Positions 28,601 to 39,472 of a stretch of DNA of 64,000 nucleotides are shown here, piece after piece. Below the pieces are notes generated by a model. The model was not told the DNA's origin and did no database searches. It was given only the letters and a program-made list of their open reading frames with translations. Within the stretch, counting starts at the first letter, position 1. Each line of letters starts with the position of its first letter. The position numbers and the translations under genes were made by a program. Source of the DNA: Tanytarsus gracilentus (Eukaryota > Arthropoda > Insecta > Diptera > Chironomidae); NCBI GenBank assembly GCA_038502055.1, contig JAXRKN010000017.1, positions 248,001 through 312,000 on the forward strand, read 5' to 3'.

Positions 28601-31237
28601 TTTCTCTCGTCGTTGACGAATTTTGCAACTCTTAAAAAAACAATTTTTGCATTTTTATTCTCTTCTCTTTTGCATTCAAATGCGTCAGTCACAGCAATGA
28701 CAACGGACACTCGAAACTGTTATTTATTCACGGGCACATCGCATGGCTACATAAAAGTGTGGATGATTGTCAACTTTTGGTATGTTTTACTCTAAAAATA
28801 AATACATTTAAGCTTTTTCAACATGTAAATGAACTGCCATCGCTATCCGCAAGCGATGTGAGGGCAAAGTGAATCTGCGATGAGTGCTGAATTTGTAGTG
28901 AAATATTTTTCAAACTTATTCATGAAGCTCAATGGAGGTTTTAGAGATGACTTAAGTGAATTTAAAGTTTTAGACGAGATTAAATCTCAGCTGTGAGCTG
29001 ATGCTTAAAATTTTCTTTGAAAACCACATGACAAAACTTTTTAGAATGATTTTTGTTGGTGCACTTACTAGGTTTGCAGTAAATGTCTTGCAAAAGTTTA
29101 ATTTTAAATTTTTTTTTTTAAGAGAGCAAGACAAAGAAGAAGGAAAAAGGAAGGAAAATTTTTTTTTTTTTAGAAAATATAGAAGAGGAAGAATTAATTT
29201 CTGTCCGGGGACAGGAAATCCAAATTAATTATGCGGGCTATAATTTTTCTCCTAATAAAATTTTATTTCTATATTTAACGATGCATAAAACTCTTTGTGG
29301 AAATTTTAAAAAATTCCTGTTAATTTTTTACATCTCGATTCATTAAAAAAATCGTGATTGTTCTTTTGTGTTTGGAAAAGATTCACATTCAAAAATAATT
29401 TAGCAGGGGCGGAAAACTTGGCAATGCATTATAATAAATTTTTGGGCATTTAAAAAATTTGTTCAAAAAGTTCAAGAAAAAAATTGAAATTAAAAACGAT
29501 AAAAATTTAAAACCACAATAGTCCTGCCCCCTGAAACTTTCAAACATCTTTTTCCATATGATAGTGAAAACTTTTACATCGCTGTTGATGATAAACTGTG
29601 CAGTAAATGAAAGGAAATTTTTAACATAAATTGGAATAAACAATTTGCACGCTCAGACCTCAAATAAATTCAAAAATAGTCAAAATTTACATTTCAATTT
29701 TATGAGTTGAAAAAATATCGACGAACCGTCGTCTAATCCTAAAAAAATTGTAAAAATTGTTTCTTCATGAATCAAATACTCGAAATATTAATTTAATTAA
29801 CTTCTATAATTTTTTTAAACCATCAAAAGTCATAATTCGAATCAACCCTTTTAAAAAACCTTCCGTGACGGCAACTATGTCAGTAATACGATGGAATTTA
29901 TTGTTTACTTCCATTTATAACTTTTGTAAATTCATATCATAGCCGTCAAGTTCAATTTCGGTTCTGCCTTATCAGCCGCTAACAAGCGAAACTTTGTGAC
30001 GGCATTAATATCTCAACCCTCCTCGAATAAATTCAGGTTGATATGAATTCCTCCCTCCATTGAGAGAAAAATAGGCAATAAAGAAAGAAAAACAACAGAC
30101 ATAACTGTCATCGACAACTATATGAAGAAAAAAAACTTTTTCTTTCGAATTTTTTAGTCACTCGACGTCAACCGAAGAGGAAATTTCTCGAGTAAAGTTG
30201 CATTCGAAATTTCCATTTTTGTTACACGACGATCTTGAGGGAAGAGCAAAGCGAGCCGCACGCAATCAACTTCGACCGCAACTTTTGAGCTCGTATCAGG
30301 GTCACCGGGGAGCGTCCATTACATCTCTCATATATTCCGAAAATAATCAGATATTGATAAGCTCGAGCAGAGACAAAACAGTTCGTTTATGGGATCTCAG
30401 TGGACAGGTAAGAGTGACCCTTTTTTTATTTTTGTTGAGTGAGTAAAAAGTTTGCTTTGAAAATTCCATTAAAATGTAAATTTTCGGAAAGCTACTCATT
30501 TCACCCTTAACATACGCATTTCGATAACAAGGTTAAAGTCTCATGTGCGTGCGTCCTTATGGTGATTTTAAGAAAATATTCAAATTAACGTATTTTAATT
30601 ATTTAAATTTAAAATTTAAAAAACCGTTATTTTTAAATTAAATATTTTTGTATAAATTTCTTCTCAAGGAAATGAAAACTTTTCTTAATCGATATAAATT
30701 TTTAAACTTTCATCACGCAGTACATTAACACAATTGGGAGCCATTTAAAGTGGCAAGTGCTTTCGCCAAACGAGCCATTACCGCCTGACTTTGCCTTCAA
30801 CTTTCCGGCCGATCTCAAGCACGTTGTTAGCTTTACAACATTGAAGGTCCTTGAAGGCGGCAACATACCCACTCTGGTGACGAAAAATGTTCATGAGATG
30901 CGTGCAATAGAGAAGGAAATGGAGAGCAAGGAAGTGAGGGGAGATGACTCGGAGGCAAAGACTTATCATCGTATTCTTCATTGCCCTGTTGTCAAGAAGG
31001 AAACGTCGGAGAAGCCAAGATACGATAAGCCATCACTTGATATCTCGCTACCTCATGTTTGTATTTTTTTCTCATTAGCGCTTGACTCACTCGAAGAGAG
31101 ATCTTCTCTTACAGATTCCAATTTATCGTCACCTGAGAATTCATCGCACTGTTCCAATCAATCTACCTCGCAACATACCCAAGTGCATGGAGACGAGCGA
31201 CTTACCAAATTTAGAGCCTGAGGAGTCGAAGACGTGA
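22694..31237 (+). CDS. WDY: EF-hand/WD40 repeat protein, WDY family (10 exons)
   Basis: Exons: 22694-23204, 23486-23922, 25352-25552, 25613-25661, 26523-27570, 28373-28551, 28689-28779, 30158-30407, 30721-31056, 31115-31237. All introns are GT-AG, all phases agree, and the total is 3,225 nt (1,074 aa plus stop). The start is the first in-frame ATG, with A at -3. Residues 71-82 are a canonical EF-hand loop (DLDRDSRIKFNE, ligands D-D-D and terminal E). The rest is WD40 blades marked by IRLWNP, IKIWDL, IIVWDI, LRVWNF, IQVWSH, IKVWMI and VRLWDL. The conserved DDLEGRAKRA segment and the proline-containing IPIYRHLRIH tail fit insect 'WD repeat-containing protein on Y chromosome' proteins. Known of the family: male-germline expression and Y-linkage in some Drosophila. 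WDR49/WDR64-like relatives are the alternative name. Likely a scaffold, possibly axonemal (inference). Intron 2 carries a Helentron-like element; intron 1 carries a small inverted repeat. Confidence 0.88.
23265..23379. repeat. Small inverted repeat in intron 1 of the WDY-like gene
   Basis: AGGGTGACCAT at the left and ATGGTCAGCCT at the right form a 10 of 11 inverted repeat around A+T-rich DNA. It is a MITE-like unit of about 115 bp with ends unlike the CAAGGGG family. Confidence 0.4.
24085..25061 (-). mobile_element. Helentron-like non-autonomous element, copy 1 (HINE/DINE-1-like)
   Basis: The copy is in reverse orientation. Read from 25061 leftward it begins TTTTTAGCGTAACCCACA, then a (GTCC/GTCT)n microsatellite at 24969-25015, a core with GAGATCTCGG, and four to five imperfect 121-128 bp repeats (about 24195-24835). 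It then has the inverted sub-terminal motif GTGGGTTACGCGG, a short palindrome ACCCAC-GT-GTGGGT, and the end GTTTTGAAACATTTTTT. No coding capacity: reading frames inside it come from the tandem repeats. It lies inside intron 2 of the WDY-like gene. The layout (sub-terminal inverted repeats, GTCY microsatellite, central tandem repeats, 3' palindrome) is that of dipteran HINEs; the family name is inference. Confidence 0.75.
24195..24835. repeat. 121-128 bp tandem repeat inside Helentron-like copy 1
   Basis: The anchor TCTGAAAAATGGACAT recurs at about 24291, 24419, 24544 and 24665, giving unit lengths of 128, 125 and 121 bp. Each unit contains GGCCGTCCATGATGGAC, whose GTCCA/TGGAC arms can fold. 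The units differ by small deletions, so reading frames across the array are accidental. The related array at 34960-35395 has the same unit in reverse complement. Confidence 0.8.
26155..26370. repeat. Tandem repeat in intron 4 of the WDY-like gene
   Basis: Four units of ATTTTAAAATACGTTAAA (one with ATGCGTTTAA) spaced 55-70 bp apart. This is the inverse form of the TTTAACGTATTTTAA unit seen at 9968-10205. Confidence 0.55.
29404..29533. repeat. Hairpin with CAGGGG-type ends
   Basis: CAGGGGCGGA at the left and an inverted CAGGGGGCAGGA at the right flank 100 bp of A+T-rich DNA inside intron 7 of the WDY-like gene. Likely a diverged relative of the CAAGGGG hairpins. Confidence 0.35.
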
Positions 31238-31306
31238 AAAATGAACATTTCATGTTGTCATCGTCGTTGTCATGACATTTTCCTGTGTTGATTTGCTCGA
31301 AAAAAA

Positions 31307-31312
31307 AATAAA
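31307..31312 (+). promoter_or_regulatory. Polyadenylation signal of the WDY-like gene
   Basis: A canonical AATAAA lies 70 nt after the stop codon of the WDY-like gene. It is followed by a T/GT-rich stretch (31313-31340) of the kind found downstream of cleavage sites. This implies a short 3' UTR of roughly 90-100 nt. Confidence 0.6.
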
Positions 31313-31319
31313 ACTTTTT

Positions 31320-34300
31320 TGTGTTCGCTTCTTTTTTTGCTCATAAAGGTGAACTCGTGTAAAAAATACTTGTTAAAAAATTGTTTGTCAAATAAATTTT
31401 GAGTTGTTACAATTTAAGGTTGGAAATTTTTTCTAACAATGAAAAGGTTAAAAGGCAATCAGAAGGTGAAGTTAAGGTTTCATTATCAAAATATGAATTT
31501 GATTTAAAACAAATTAATTTTGAAATTATTTAAAGCACTGAATAAAATTTTTAACTTTCTCCATTATATTTTTTACACAAAAGTTTCCAATTTAATTTTT
31601 CTTCTTAAATTTCTCCATCCTCGCTTCATTCTTTCCGTTGATATCGCATTATCGTCATTTCCATGTATCACTTTTTTCCTCGTTAGAAGGCAGACGCTAA
31701 ATTAATAATGTAATTTTTTTCTTCTCAAAAGAATGGCGCAAAAAAGATTTTCCATCAAACGAGCTTAAAAATTTTTCTTTCCTTCCTTTGTCGCTTCATG
31801 TTACATGAGTGTGTTCCATTCAAAACTCTCACGTATAATTAAAAATCCATTAAGATGTAAAAGGAAAAGGAAGCGAAAGAAGCTAAAACGAGAAGTAAAA
31901 AGTGAGTGTGTTACATAAATTGCTATTTAAGAATAAATGACTTACAATGGCACGTGTGTGTGTTATTATTAAAAAGTTTATGAAAGAAATGTTTAAAAAA
32001 GTTGTGAAGAAAATTTTCATAATTGATTTTAATTCCTTTAAAACTTGAAATCAGTTTTTAAAAAATATTTGAGTTTGACAAAAAAGGGGTGGGACACTAG
32101 GATTTTTCTAAAATTAATTCCACATGTTTTTCAACATAATTTTCTCATCAAATCAAAGCTTGCCAAGTTTAAGTCTTTTTTTTCTCGAAAACTTAATAAA
32201 ATGGCCAAAGTTGAGACTTGCTAAAGCATAATCGGAAATTTACGCTAGACTGCAGATGGTTTCGAGTTAAAAAGAATGCCAGCAAAACTGTGAAAGAAAA
32301 CAACATTAATGTGGCTTGTATACGGAGCGATTTTCATGTCGATAGCAGTAAAATCTAAAGCACAATATCATTTCGACTTTTTCCTCTCTCTCTTTTTCAC
32401 TTTTATGGCCATATCGAAAGGAATTTTCATTCTTCGTAAAAATTTCCGTTTCACTTCCCTTTTAAGCAGTGCCTTGGATGTTGTCGACGTTCCTTTTCAT
32501 ACGGCTGACGTTTTTAATAATGAACCGTTTCGTATAGTCGGCAACACTTGGTGATTGAACGTAATTAAAACATTAATTGGCAAGTTGAATGAGTGCAATT
32601 ATGAGTCGAGAAGAGAATAAAGGGAAGTGAGTGGCTTTTATGCGAAAATTTCTGCTGCCATTTCAACACTTCTCAATTTTCTTCTTACTCGCAATGCTCC
32701 ATCAACAGCTTTACATTGTTGCACGAAATAATTAAAAATTATGGAGCTTGAATCGTGTTGTGAATGAAATAACTTTAAGCTGATTTTTTGTAGGGGTGGA
32801 AATTAAATTTTATTTTTACATTTTCTATAAAATCTTTAAAAAAATTTCATTTTCTATAAAATTTAAAAAATATATATTTATAAAAAATTGCAAGTGTCCA
32901 CCCCTAAATTTCATAAATAATCCATTTTCTAAGTTGAGCATCTTAAACACCTCTTAGATTATTAAATGAGAAACTTTTCCTACAAACAGCGACACTTTTG
33001 ATCATTCCTAGCAAGAGAAGCTTAAATTTATGAACGCCCAACGGCATCACAAAATGCAAGACGATGGCAAAGTTTACATAATTTATTGCTACCGGTAAGT
33101 TATTATACTGTGAGAGAGTTGGACATGAACGTCGCTTACCTTTCTACGGTGCTTGCTGAAAGGTTAAACATCTGATAATATTTGAAGCCATTAAAGCGAA
33201 ATGAGATAAGTGAAAGTGGTAACATAAATTTATTGCGAAAAATTCAATTAAAGTTTTTTATAAATCTTTAAAGAATTTTCAAAAAATAATTTGAAAATGG
33301 ATCTTAAAAAATTCAAATAACAATTTTAAAAAAGTTTTTTGAAAAATCAATAAAAAATTTAAACAAAATATTTTAAAAATTATTTTTGAAAAAATCATTA
33401 AATTTTTTCTCAAAATCAATAAAAAAATCAAATAAATTATTTTCAAAAAAATTTCAATCCATTTCACGCTCATAAAGTCTTTAAAAATTCGTTGAGGCTC
33501 ACTGGCATGAAAAATCACCACAAAAGCCTGCGGAGTTACAGAGAGGAAAAATAATTAAAACGACATCGACTGCGAGAGAAAGCGAAAATTATTGAGTACG
33601 AAACAAATGCGGAAAAAATCGGGTATTAATCAGTGAAAAAGGCATAGAGCGAATCATAAATCATTGTAATCATATGAAATGTCATAAAATTGACCCTTTT
33701 TCATGTTGTTTTTCGCTCGAACGGACTTTGCTACAACAGTAATAAATGTTGTAATTTTTATTTTCAACCGCAACACAAAAGCGAACCTCCAAAGCACTCA
33801 CACAACATTACTTAACCTGCCCGGTGATTCTTGATGAAAAAAAAGGTAAATCTTTGTCGTCACAAAAGGCAATTTTCCTCTCCCGCTCACTTCAAAATCA
33901 ATGGAGGTTGCTCTGTTGTTTTTTTTTCTATCTTACGCTCCCATAATTTTTAACAGGAAGCCTTAAAAAAAGAACAGTCGTGGGGGTGATGATCATCATC
34001 ATCATAAATTACAGCACCCACTGTTGTGTCATTACCAAAAATGTTTTTGGAAATTTATACAAAAAAAATGTGAAAAATATTTTTAAAGTTTTGAATGTTA
34101 AAAAAAATATTTTTGAAAATTTTTTTTTGTGAGAATATTTTTAAAATTTCTTTGAAAAAATTTTCTCGATTTTTAACAACATCAAAATTATTTTTCCAGG
34201 AAATAATTCGAGGGATAATGAAGCCATCATTTATTTTTCAACTCCATTGTTCCTTCTGGCATGCCAGGGCAAAAAAAGGATCTTCCTGTTGAACATGTCA

Positions 34301-34766
34301 AGCTCGTTTTCGAATTTATTTCTGAAAAAATCTTGTTTCGATTTCAGGATTTTTATCCTTCCTTGAAGCATTAAAGAAAACGACCCGAAAAAATTAAATT
34401 CTTACATATTTTTTTCTTTTAGAAAATCGCATCAATATGTATGAGCGAAATAATCATAATTTAGTATCAAGAAGTAATTTTTCTTCTTCTTCACTTATGC
34501 AAGAGGAAACTCAAGCTAAACTGACGAAATGCTTTCACGATTTATTATCTCATCACATTATTTATTATTATTATAATATCATAAAGTAAAAGTTGGCGAA
34601 ATGAGGACGGAGGTTGAAGTTCATTGAGTTGGTTACACTGAAGACTGAAGTATTAAAATTTTTAATCATATTTTCGAGGAACTTTCACCTTCTTTTAATT
34701 TTTTGCTACCTTCATTTTTGAACTAAAAAAGTACGTTATAAAGTTCACATGAAAACACACTAAATT
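31320..34766. other. No gene recognised
   Basis: Non-coding interval after the WDY-like gene. An 81-codon plus frame at 32309-32554 begins with a weakly signal-peptide-like stretch but has no recognisable domain. A GAT/ATC-rich simple tract lies at 33985-34005. Confidence 0.5.
32791..32906. mobile_element. Short hairpin MITE, TAGGGGTGGA ends
   Basis: TAGGGGTGGA at 32791-32800 has a perfect 10-bp inverted copy at 32897-32906. The A+T interior contains two copies of TTTTCTATAAAAT. Confidence 0.5.
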
Positions 34767-35491
34767 TTTAGCGTAACCCACAAAGTGGTGTAACGCTTAT
34801 ATGCTCGTGATTCCGTCCGTCCGTCCGTCCGTCTGCACAAGCGAGATCTCGGTCCCTGGACCAGCTAGAGACTTCTAGTTTTCGCCAGATGGTAGCTCTT
34901 AGGGTCTATATGTGCAGGCACTGACTATTTTTTGAGTCATGACCTATGGTCGTGCCATGGACGGCCATAACGTCCATTTTTCATACAAATTTTCTCTTAT
35001 ATGGCTTCATGGGTATCGTTGAACTCGTGATTGGACCAGAAATCGATTGGCATTGATTCGTAACTTGACCAGGAATCGATTGACATACATGATTTTTCGA
35101 GTCGTGACCTATGGTCGTGCCACAGACAGCCAAAATGTCCATTTTTCAGAACTATGGCTTCATGTATCTCGTTGAACTCGTAATTGGACCAGGAATCGAA
35201 TGGCATTGATGATTTTTGATGAATGTCCATCATGGACGGCCAGTAGTGCCACGGACAGCCATAATGTCCATTTTTCAGAACTATGGCTTCATGGGTATCG
35301 TTGAACTCGTAATTGGACCAGGAATCTAATGACATAGACGATTTTTGAGGAATGGTCGAACAGGACTGCCACGGACAGCCAAAGTGTCCGGATTGACTTA
35401 AACTCATTTTTTATGCACTTGATTTTCAAACACTGATTTGTTACAAGTGGGTTACGCGGCAACACCCACGTGTGGGTTTTGAAACATTTTT
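34767..35491 (+). mobile_element. Helentron-like non-autonomous element, copy 2
   Basis: Same family as the copy at 24085-25061 but in the opposite orientation and shorter (about 725 bp). It starts TTTTTAGCGTAACCCACA. (GTCC)n runs from about 34813 to 34833. The core contains the palindromes GAGATCTCGG and GGTCCCTGGACC. About three of the 121-128 bp units follow (34960-35395). It ends with GTGGGTTACGCGG, the ACCCAC/GTGGGT hairpin at 35464-35477 and GAAACATTTTTT. It sits in the interval between the WDY-like and NHA genes. No protein is encoded. Confidence 0.75.
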
Positions 35492-38400
35492 TAACGTACT
35501 TTATAAATTCAAAAATAAGGAACTAATAATATTTTTAATCAACTTCCAACTCTGTTTCACCGAAAGCTCTGACATATCAAGCAAGAAGTTTTCATATCTC
35601 CACCCTGCAAGTTTTTCCCACATATATACATACACACACATAAATAATTTCTTGCTTCGTGGTGGCTTTGAAGAGAAGAGAGCAAAAAAAACTGAAGTGA
35701 GTTCTCGCAAAATAAATTACATTTTATAACTACAAGGAAGCCAGAGCCATTCTTATCTGATGAATGTACATTTTTAAAACATTTTCTTCTTCTTCCTCGC
35801 TGCTCTAGTATAATTTATAGAGTTTGATGAAATGATAAGGTTCATTAATATGCTCTCTCGCCTTCCCGATAATGAACAGAGAGGAATGTCATGTCTCTTG
35901 TTATGCCACACGAAATTTCAGCGCTGTATAATTTTTGTGCGATCTCTCCGGATGTGTCACATGATTTGAATTTTGATGAAGGCACTGTCTATCGCATGTA
36001 CGTGTGGAGAAAATTCACTGAAAGTCTCATTGCTAATTATATGATGGTCATGATATGCTCAAGTGATAATTAAATCGTATAATTAGATGATTAAGAATTG
36101 GAGTGTGAGTAATCTATGGTTTTTAAATCGTCGAGTGAAAATTAATTTTTTTAAATTATTTTAAAATTTCACTTGAGTCGCAATAAATCTAAAAATTTAA
36201 AATCTCGAATTAAAATTTTAGATTTAAATTTTGTTAATTTTTAGTAAAATTTCGGCTGAATAAATTATCAGTACCACGTGCACTGTCAAAAAAAATCGAT
36301 TTATTTTTAATAAAAAGTTCCAAATAACTTCAGAGCTTAAAAAGAAAAATATTCAAACAAAATCTCTTGAGATATAAAATATTGAACTTTCCTTCTCAGT
36401 ATATTAACAAAATTAAAAATGCCTCTGGCGCTTAATAAACATTCGATCTGCGGAAAAAGCCTTTTTATGAAGCGAAAAAAAAGGAAAATTGTGGAACATC
36501 TCAATTATATGCATATCCGTAAACAATCCTCACGGCAACCCACATCCCATCTCACTCTCTATGGATAAAAGGAAAAGCACTTCACATCATAAAAAAGACG
36601 TAATTTTATGGAGAATATAAAGGTAGCATTTTTTGTTGTTATGGTGCTCATTTTACTTTTTTTGTGGGATCACGAGAGAATCAAAAGCAAAAGAAACGGA
36701 AGATTTCATTCTAATTTGAACCCCTTGAATGTTCAAGTTTGCGTGAATTTAATTGCCATGTTTTTCAGTTCGCATTTTGTTATTGTTTACGGATAAAATT
36801 TAGCGAACTAAAAATTTTTGAAAATTAATTGAAATTGAGATCGAAAATTTGATTTTTTTGTTTTTTTCGCATGGATAAATTTTAATTGAATTTAATTTTG
36901 AATAAATTATAATTTGTTCTTTTTGGTATTTTACTTTTGAACATTTAACGTATTTTAAATATTTGAATTTTATTTTTATCCTGAAAATTTTCAGATTTTG
37001 GTTTCTTTTCACGTTTCTCCCTGAATTTACTCACCTCAATTTATTAAAGCATTATTTTCTTCCTCATGTCAAACATTTTTATCTACAAAATCCATGACAC
37101 TATGTCAATGGAAAATCTCATGTCATAAAAGTATTCCGCTGACATATCACAAATAAAATTATTTTTCAACGTTTTCTCGATGATGATGAAAATCATAAAA
37201 AAAATGTGCGTTCACACACCTTAAAAGTGCTGAAATACGTAGAAAAAAATTAATCTGAATAATTTATTTTGATTTTAATAAAAAGCAGAGTAAAAAATTC
37301 ATACTGAACATATTTTTTATGTATTTTTTTCCCTCTCGCACGTAAACGAGAGGCATTGCAGTGAGCTCGGAGTGATTTAGCGTGGATCAAAAGCTTTTCA
37401 TGAGACAGAAAGGAAAATATGCAAATCGTGTTAAAGAAAATGTCACATTGATTCGGAAATTTTGTCACCAGGAAGTTTTAAGTTGAAATTTTTCAGAAAA
37501 TCTTGAGTACTCACAGTGTTAAGTCCGCCAGTGATTAAGGTCGAAGTTTGTTTTCGAAAAGCTTTTCAACAAAATCTTTTATACGCGAATTCTTTTCAAG
37601 TTTGTCTTGGAAGTGAGCCTCAAAAATCTTCATTAGTGAGTTCTTTGTGAATTTCTAAGCAATATTTTATGTCTTTTTGACTTTTTCAAATTACATTCAA
37701 AAAAATTAAATTGCCTGGATTAATTTTTAACACAAAAAATTTAGGTCACTCTCAGCCAAAATTTTACGACTCAAAAAATAAATGAACGAAGCAATTTCTA
37801 AAAATATTTCATACATCCAGCAACCTTTTTATCATTAATTCCCATTTGGACGCTAAAACGCTTCCCATCAGCGCAAAGTGAGCAAATAACCAGCACGTAA
37901 TCAGAGCAAAATGGAATTCGAAGCATGGAGAAAATCTGCGGATTTTTTTTGATCATATTAAAATTCAATTTTAGAGAAAAACATTTATAAAAAATCCTCA
38001 TCCCTTTTTACACTTTTTTCCTAGCCAACCTTACATTCATCCACTCATGCACTCCACACATATAGTGAACGGATGATGTAACGAAAACTTTCAGTGAAAA
38101 GAGATAAAAAAGAGTGTACACAAAGGTGTCTGCTCGATAGAACATGAACAGTGATTTATTTATGTGTTTTTTCGCTGTCCGTCCATCAGCATAAAAGCTC
38201 TTTTACACTCGCATTCCATTTTACTAGGTTGAATCGATGAAGCACAAAGGTGAGAAATTTTTGTATCGAAAAATTTGTGAAAAGATAAAAAACTTTTTTG
38301 TGTCAAAGTGAAAAATGTTAGAGAATTTTTTGAAAGCTTTTTTAGTTTTTCTAATGCGCTTTTTTAATTTTGCTAATGAGCTTTTAACTTTAAATTCATC

Positions 38401-39472
38401 TTGAAATTTTAAAACAACTTTGATTCTAAATTTTAAAAATCTTTAACTTTAAATTTTTCTACAAAATTTCCCGTTTTATATTTTTTCATCATCCTTCAAC
38501 TCCACAACTCAATCCTTACTTTCCTTGCAGGCATAAGATCTCTCTCTCCCGAGAAATGATTTATTATTTCATACATTGTCTTTTGAGCGAGCTCCCCCGC
38601 ACCTCTTTTATGCCTCTCAACCTTATTCGATTGGAAAATGTTGTGCTCATAAAGATCTCTAAAAAAATGGAGAACCCAGCGACGACCCGAGAAGAAAGCA
38701 ATGAAAATGCGATGAAGGAAAACATGAAAAACCAATTTTTGAAGCAAAAACACAAAAAGGATTTTTCCACAATTTTATTAAACCCTTGTCGAAAAATAAA
38801 GAAACGTTTCATCCGCAATATATTGAGTGTATTATATTTTTTTGTGGGATTCATCAAAAAAAAGAAATTCCATAAATCTCACTTTAAAGTGATTTTCTGA
38901 GGGAGATCAAAACGCCTCGCTTTGAATTTGTATTCAATTAAAAATTTAAATTGATCTTAATTGAGGATAAAACTAAAATTTGCAATTTTTGGCACAAACG
39001 CCTGCAGATCTCAATTATGCAGATTGGTTTCTTTTATGAAAATTCCTATGATACATAAAATAAATATTTTAAAAGCTTAGCAAAAATATTTGATAGAGTT
39101 GTTGATCATTTTTAAGTTTTAACATTTGAGATTTAAATTTTTTTGTCTTAAAGTATTTTGAAAATTTAAATTTAAATTTGGCTTAAAACGCTTGAAATAT
39201 TTTGTAAAACAAGTTAAATTAAATTTTTGAGGTAAGTACGTTAATTATTTCAACTCTTACTTAAAGCATAATTTTTATCTAATTTTAACACTTTTAAATG
39301 CTTTCGTTTCCCTCTTTTAAGCACATTTTCCTTTCCATTAAATTTTAAAATCCTGAAGAGTCCTTTGAGAGTTTGTAATTGCAACACATTCAGATATCAT
39401 AATTGAGACAAAATTGCTCGCCGAAATCCAATTAACTGTGATTTCTTCATTCTCTCTCATAGTCGACAATTA
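35492..39472. other. No gene recognised, 3' flank of the NHA gene
   Basis: A+T-rich interval between Helentron-like copy 2 and the NHA stop codon. Frames such as 38556-38900 overlap frames on the other strand and show no domain. Confidence 0.5.

Noticed and set aside
31057..31221. Read-through C-terminus of exon 9 (VCIFFSLALD onward)
   Set aside because: Splicing the 58-nt GT-AG intron gives a tail that fits the family; the read-through does not.
32309..32554. 81-codon plus frame with a hydrophobic start
   Set aside because: Low-complexity hydrophobic text common in this A+T-rich DNA, no domain and no supporting splice or promoter signals.
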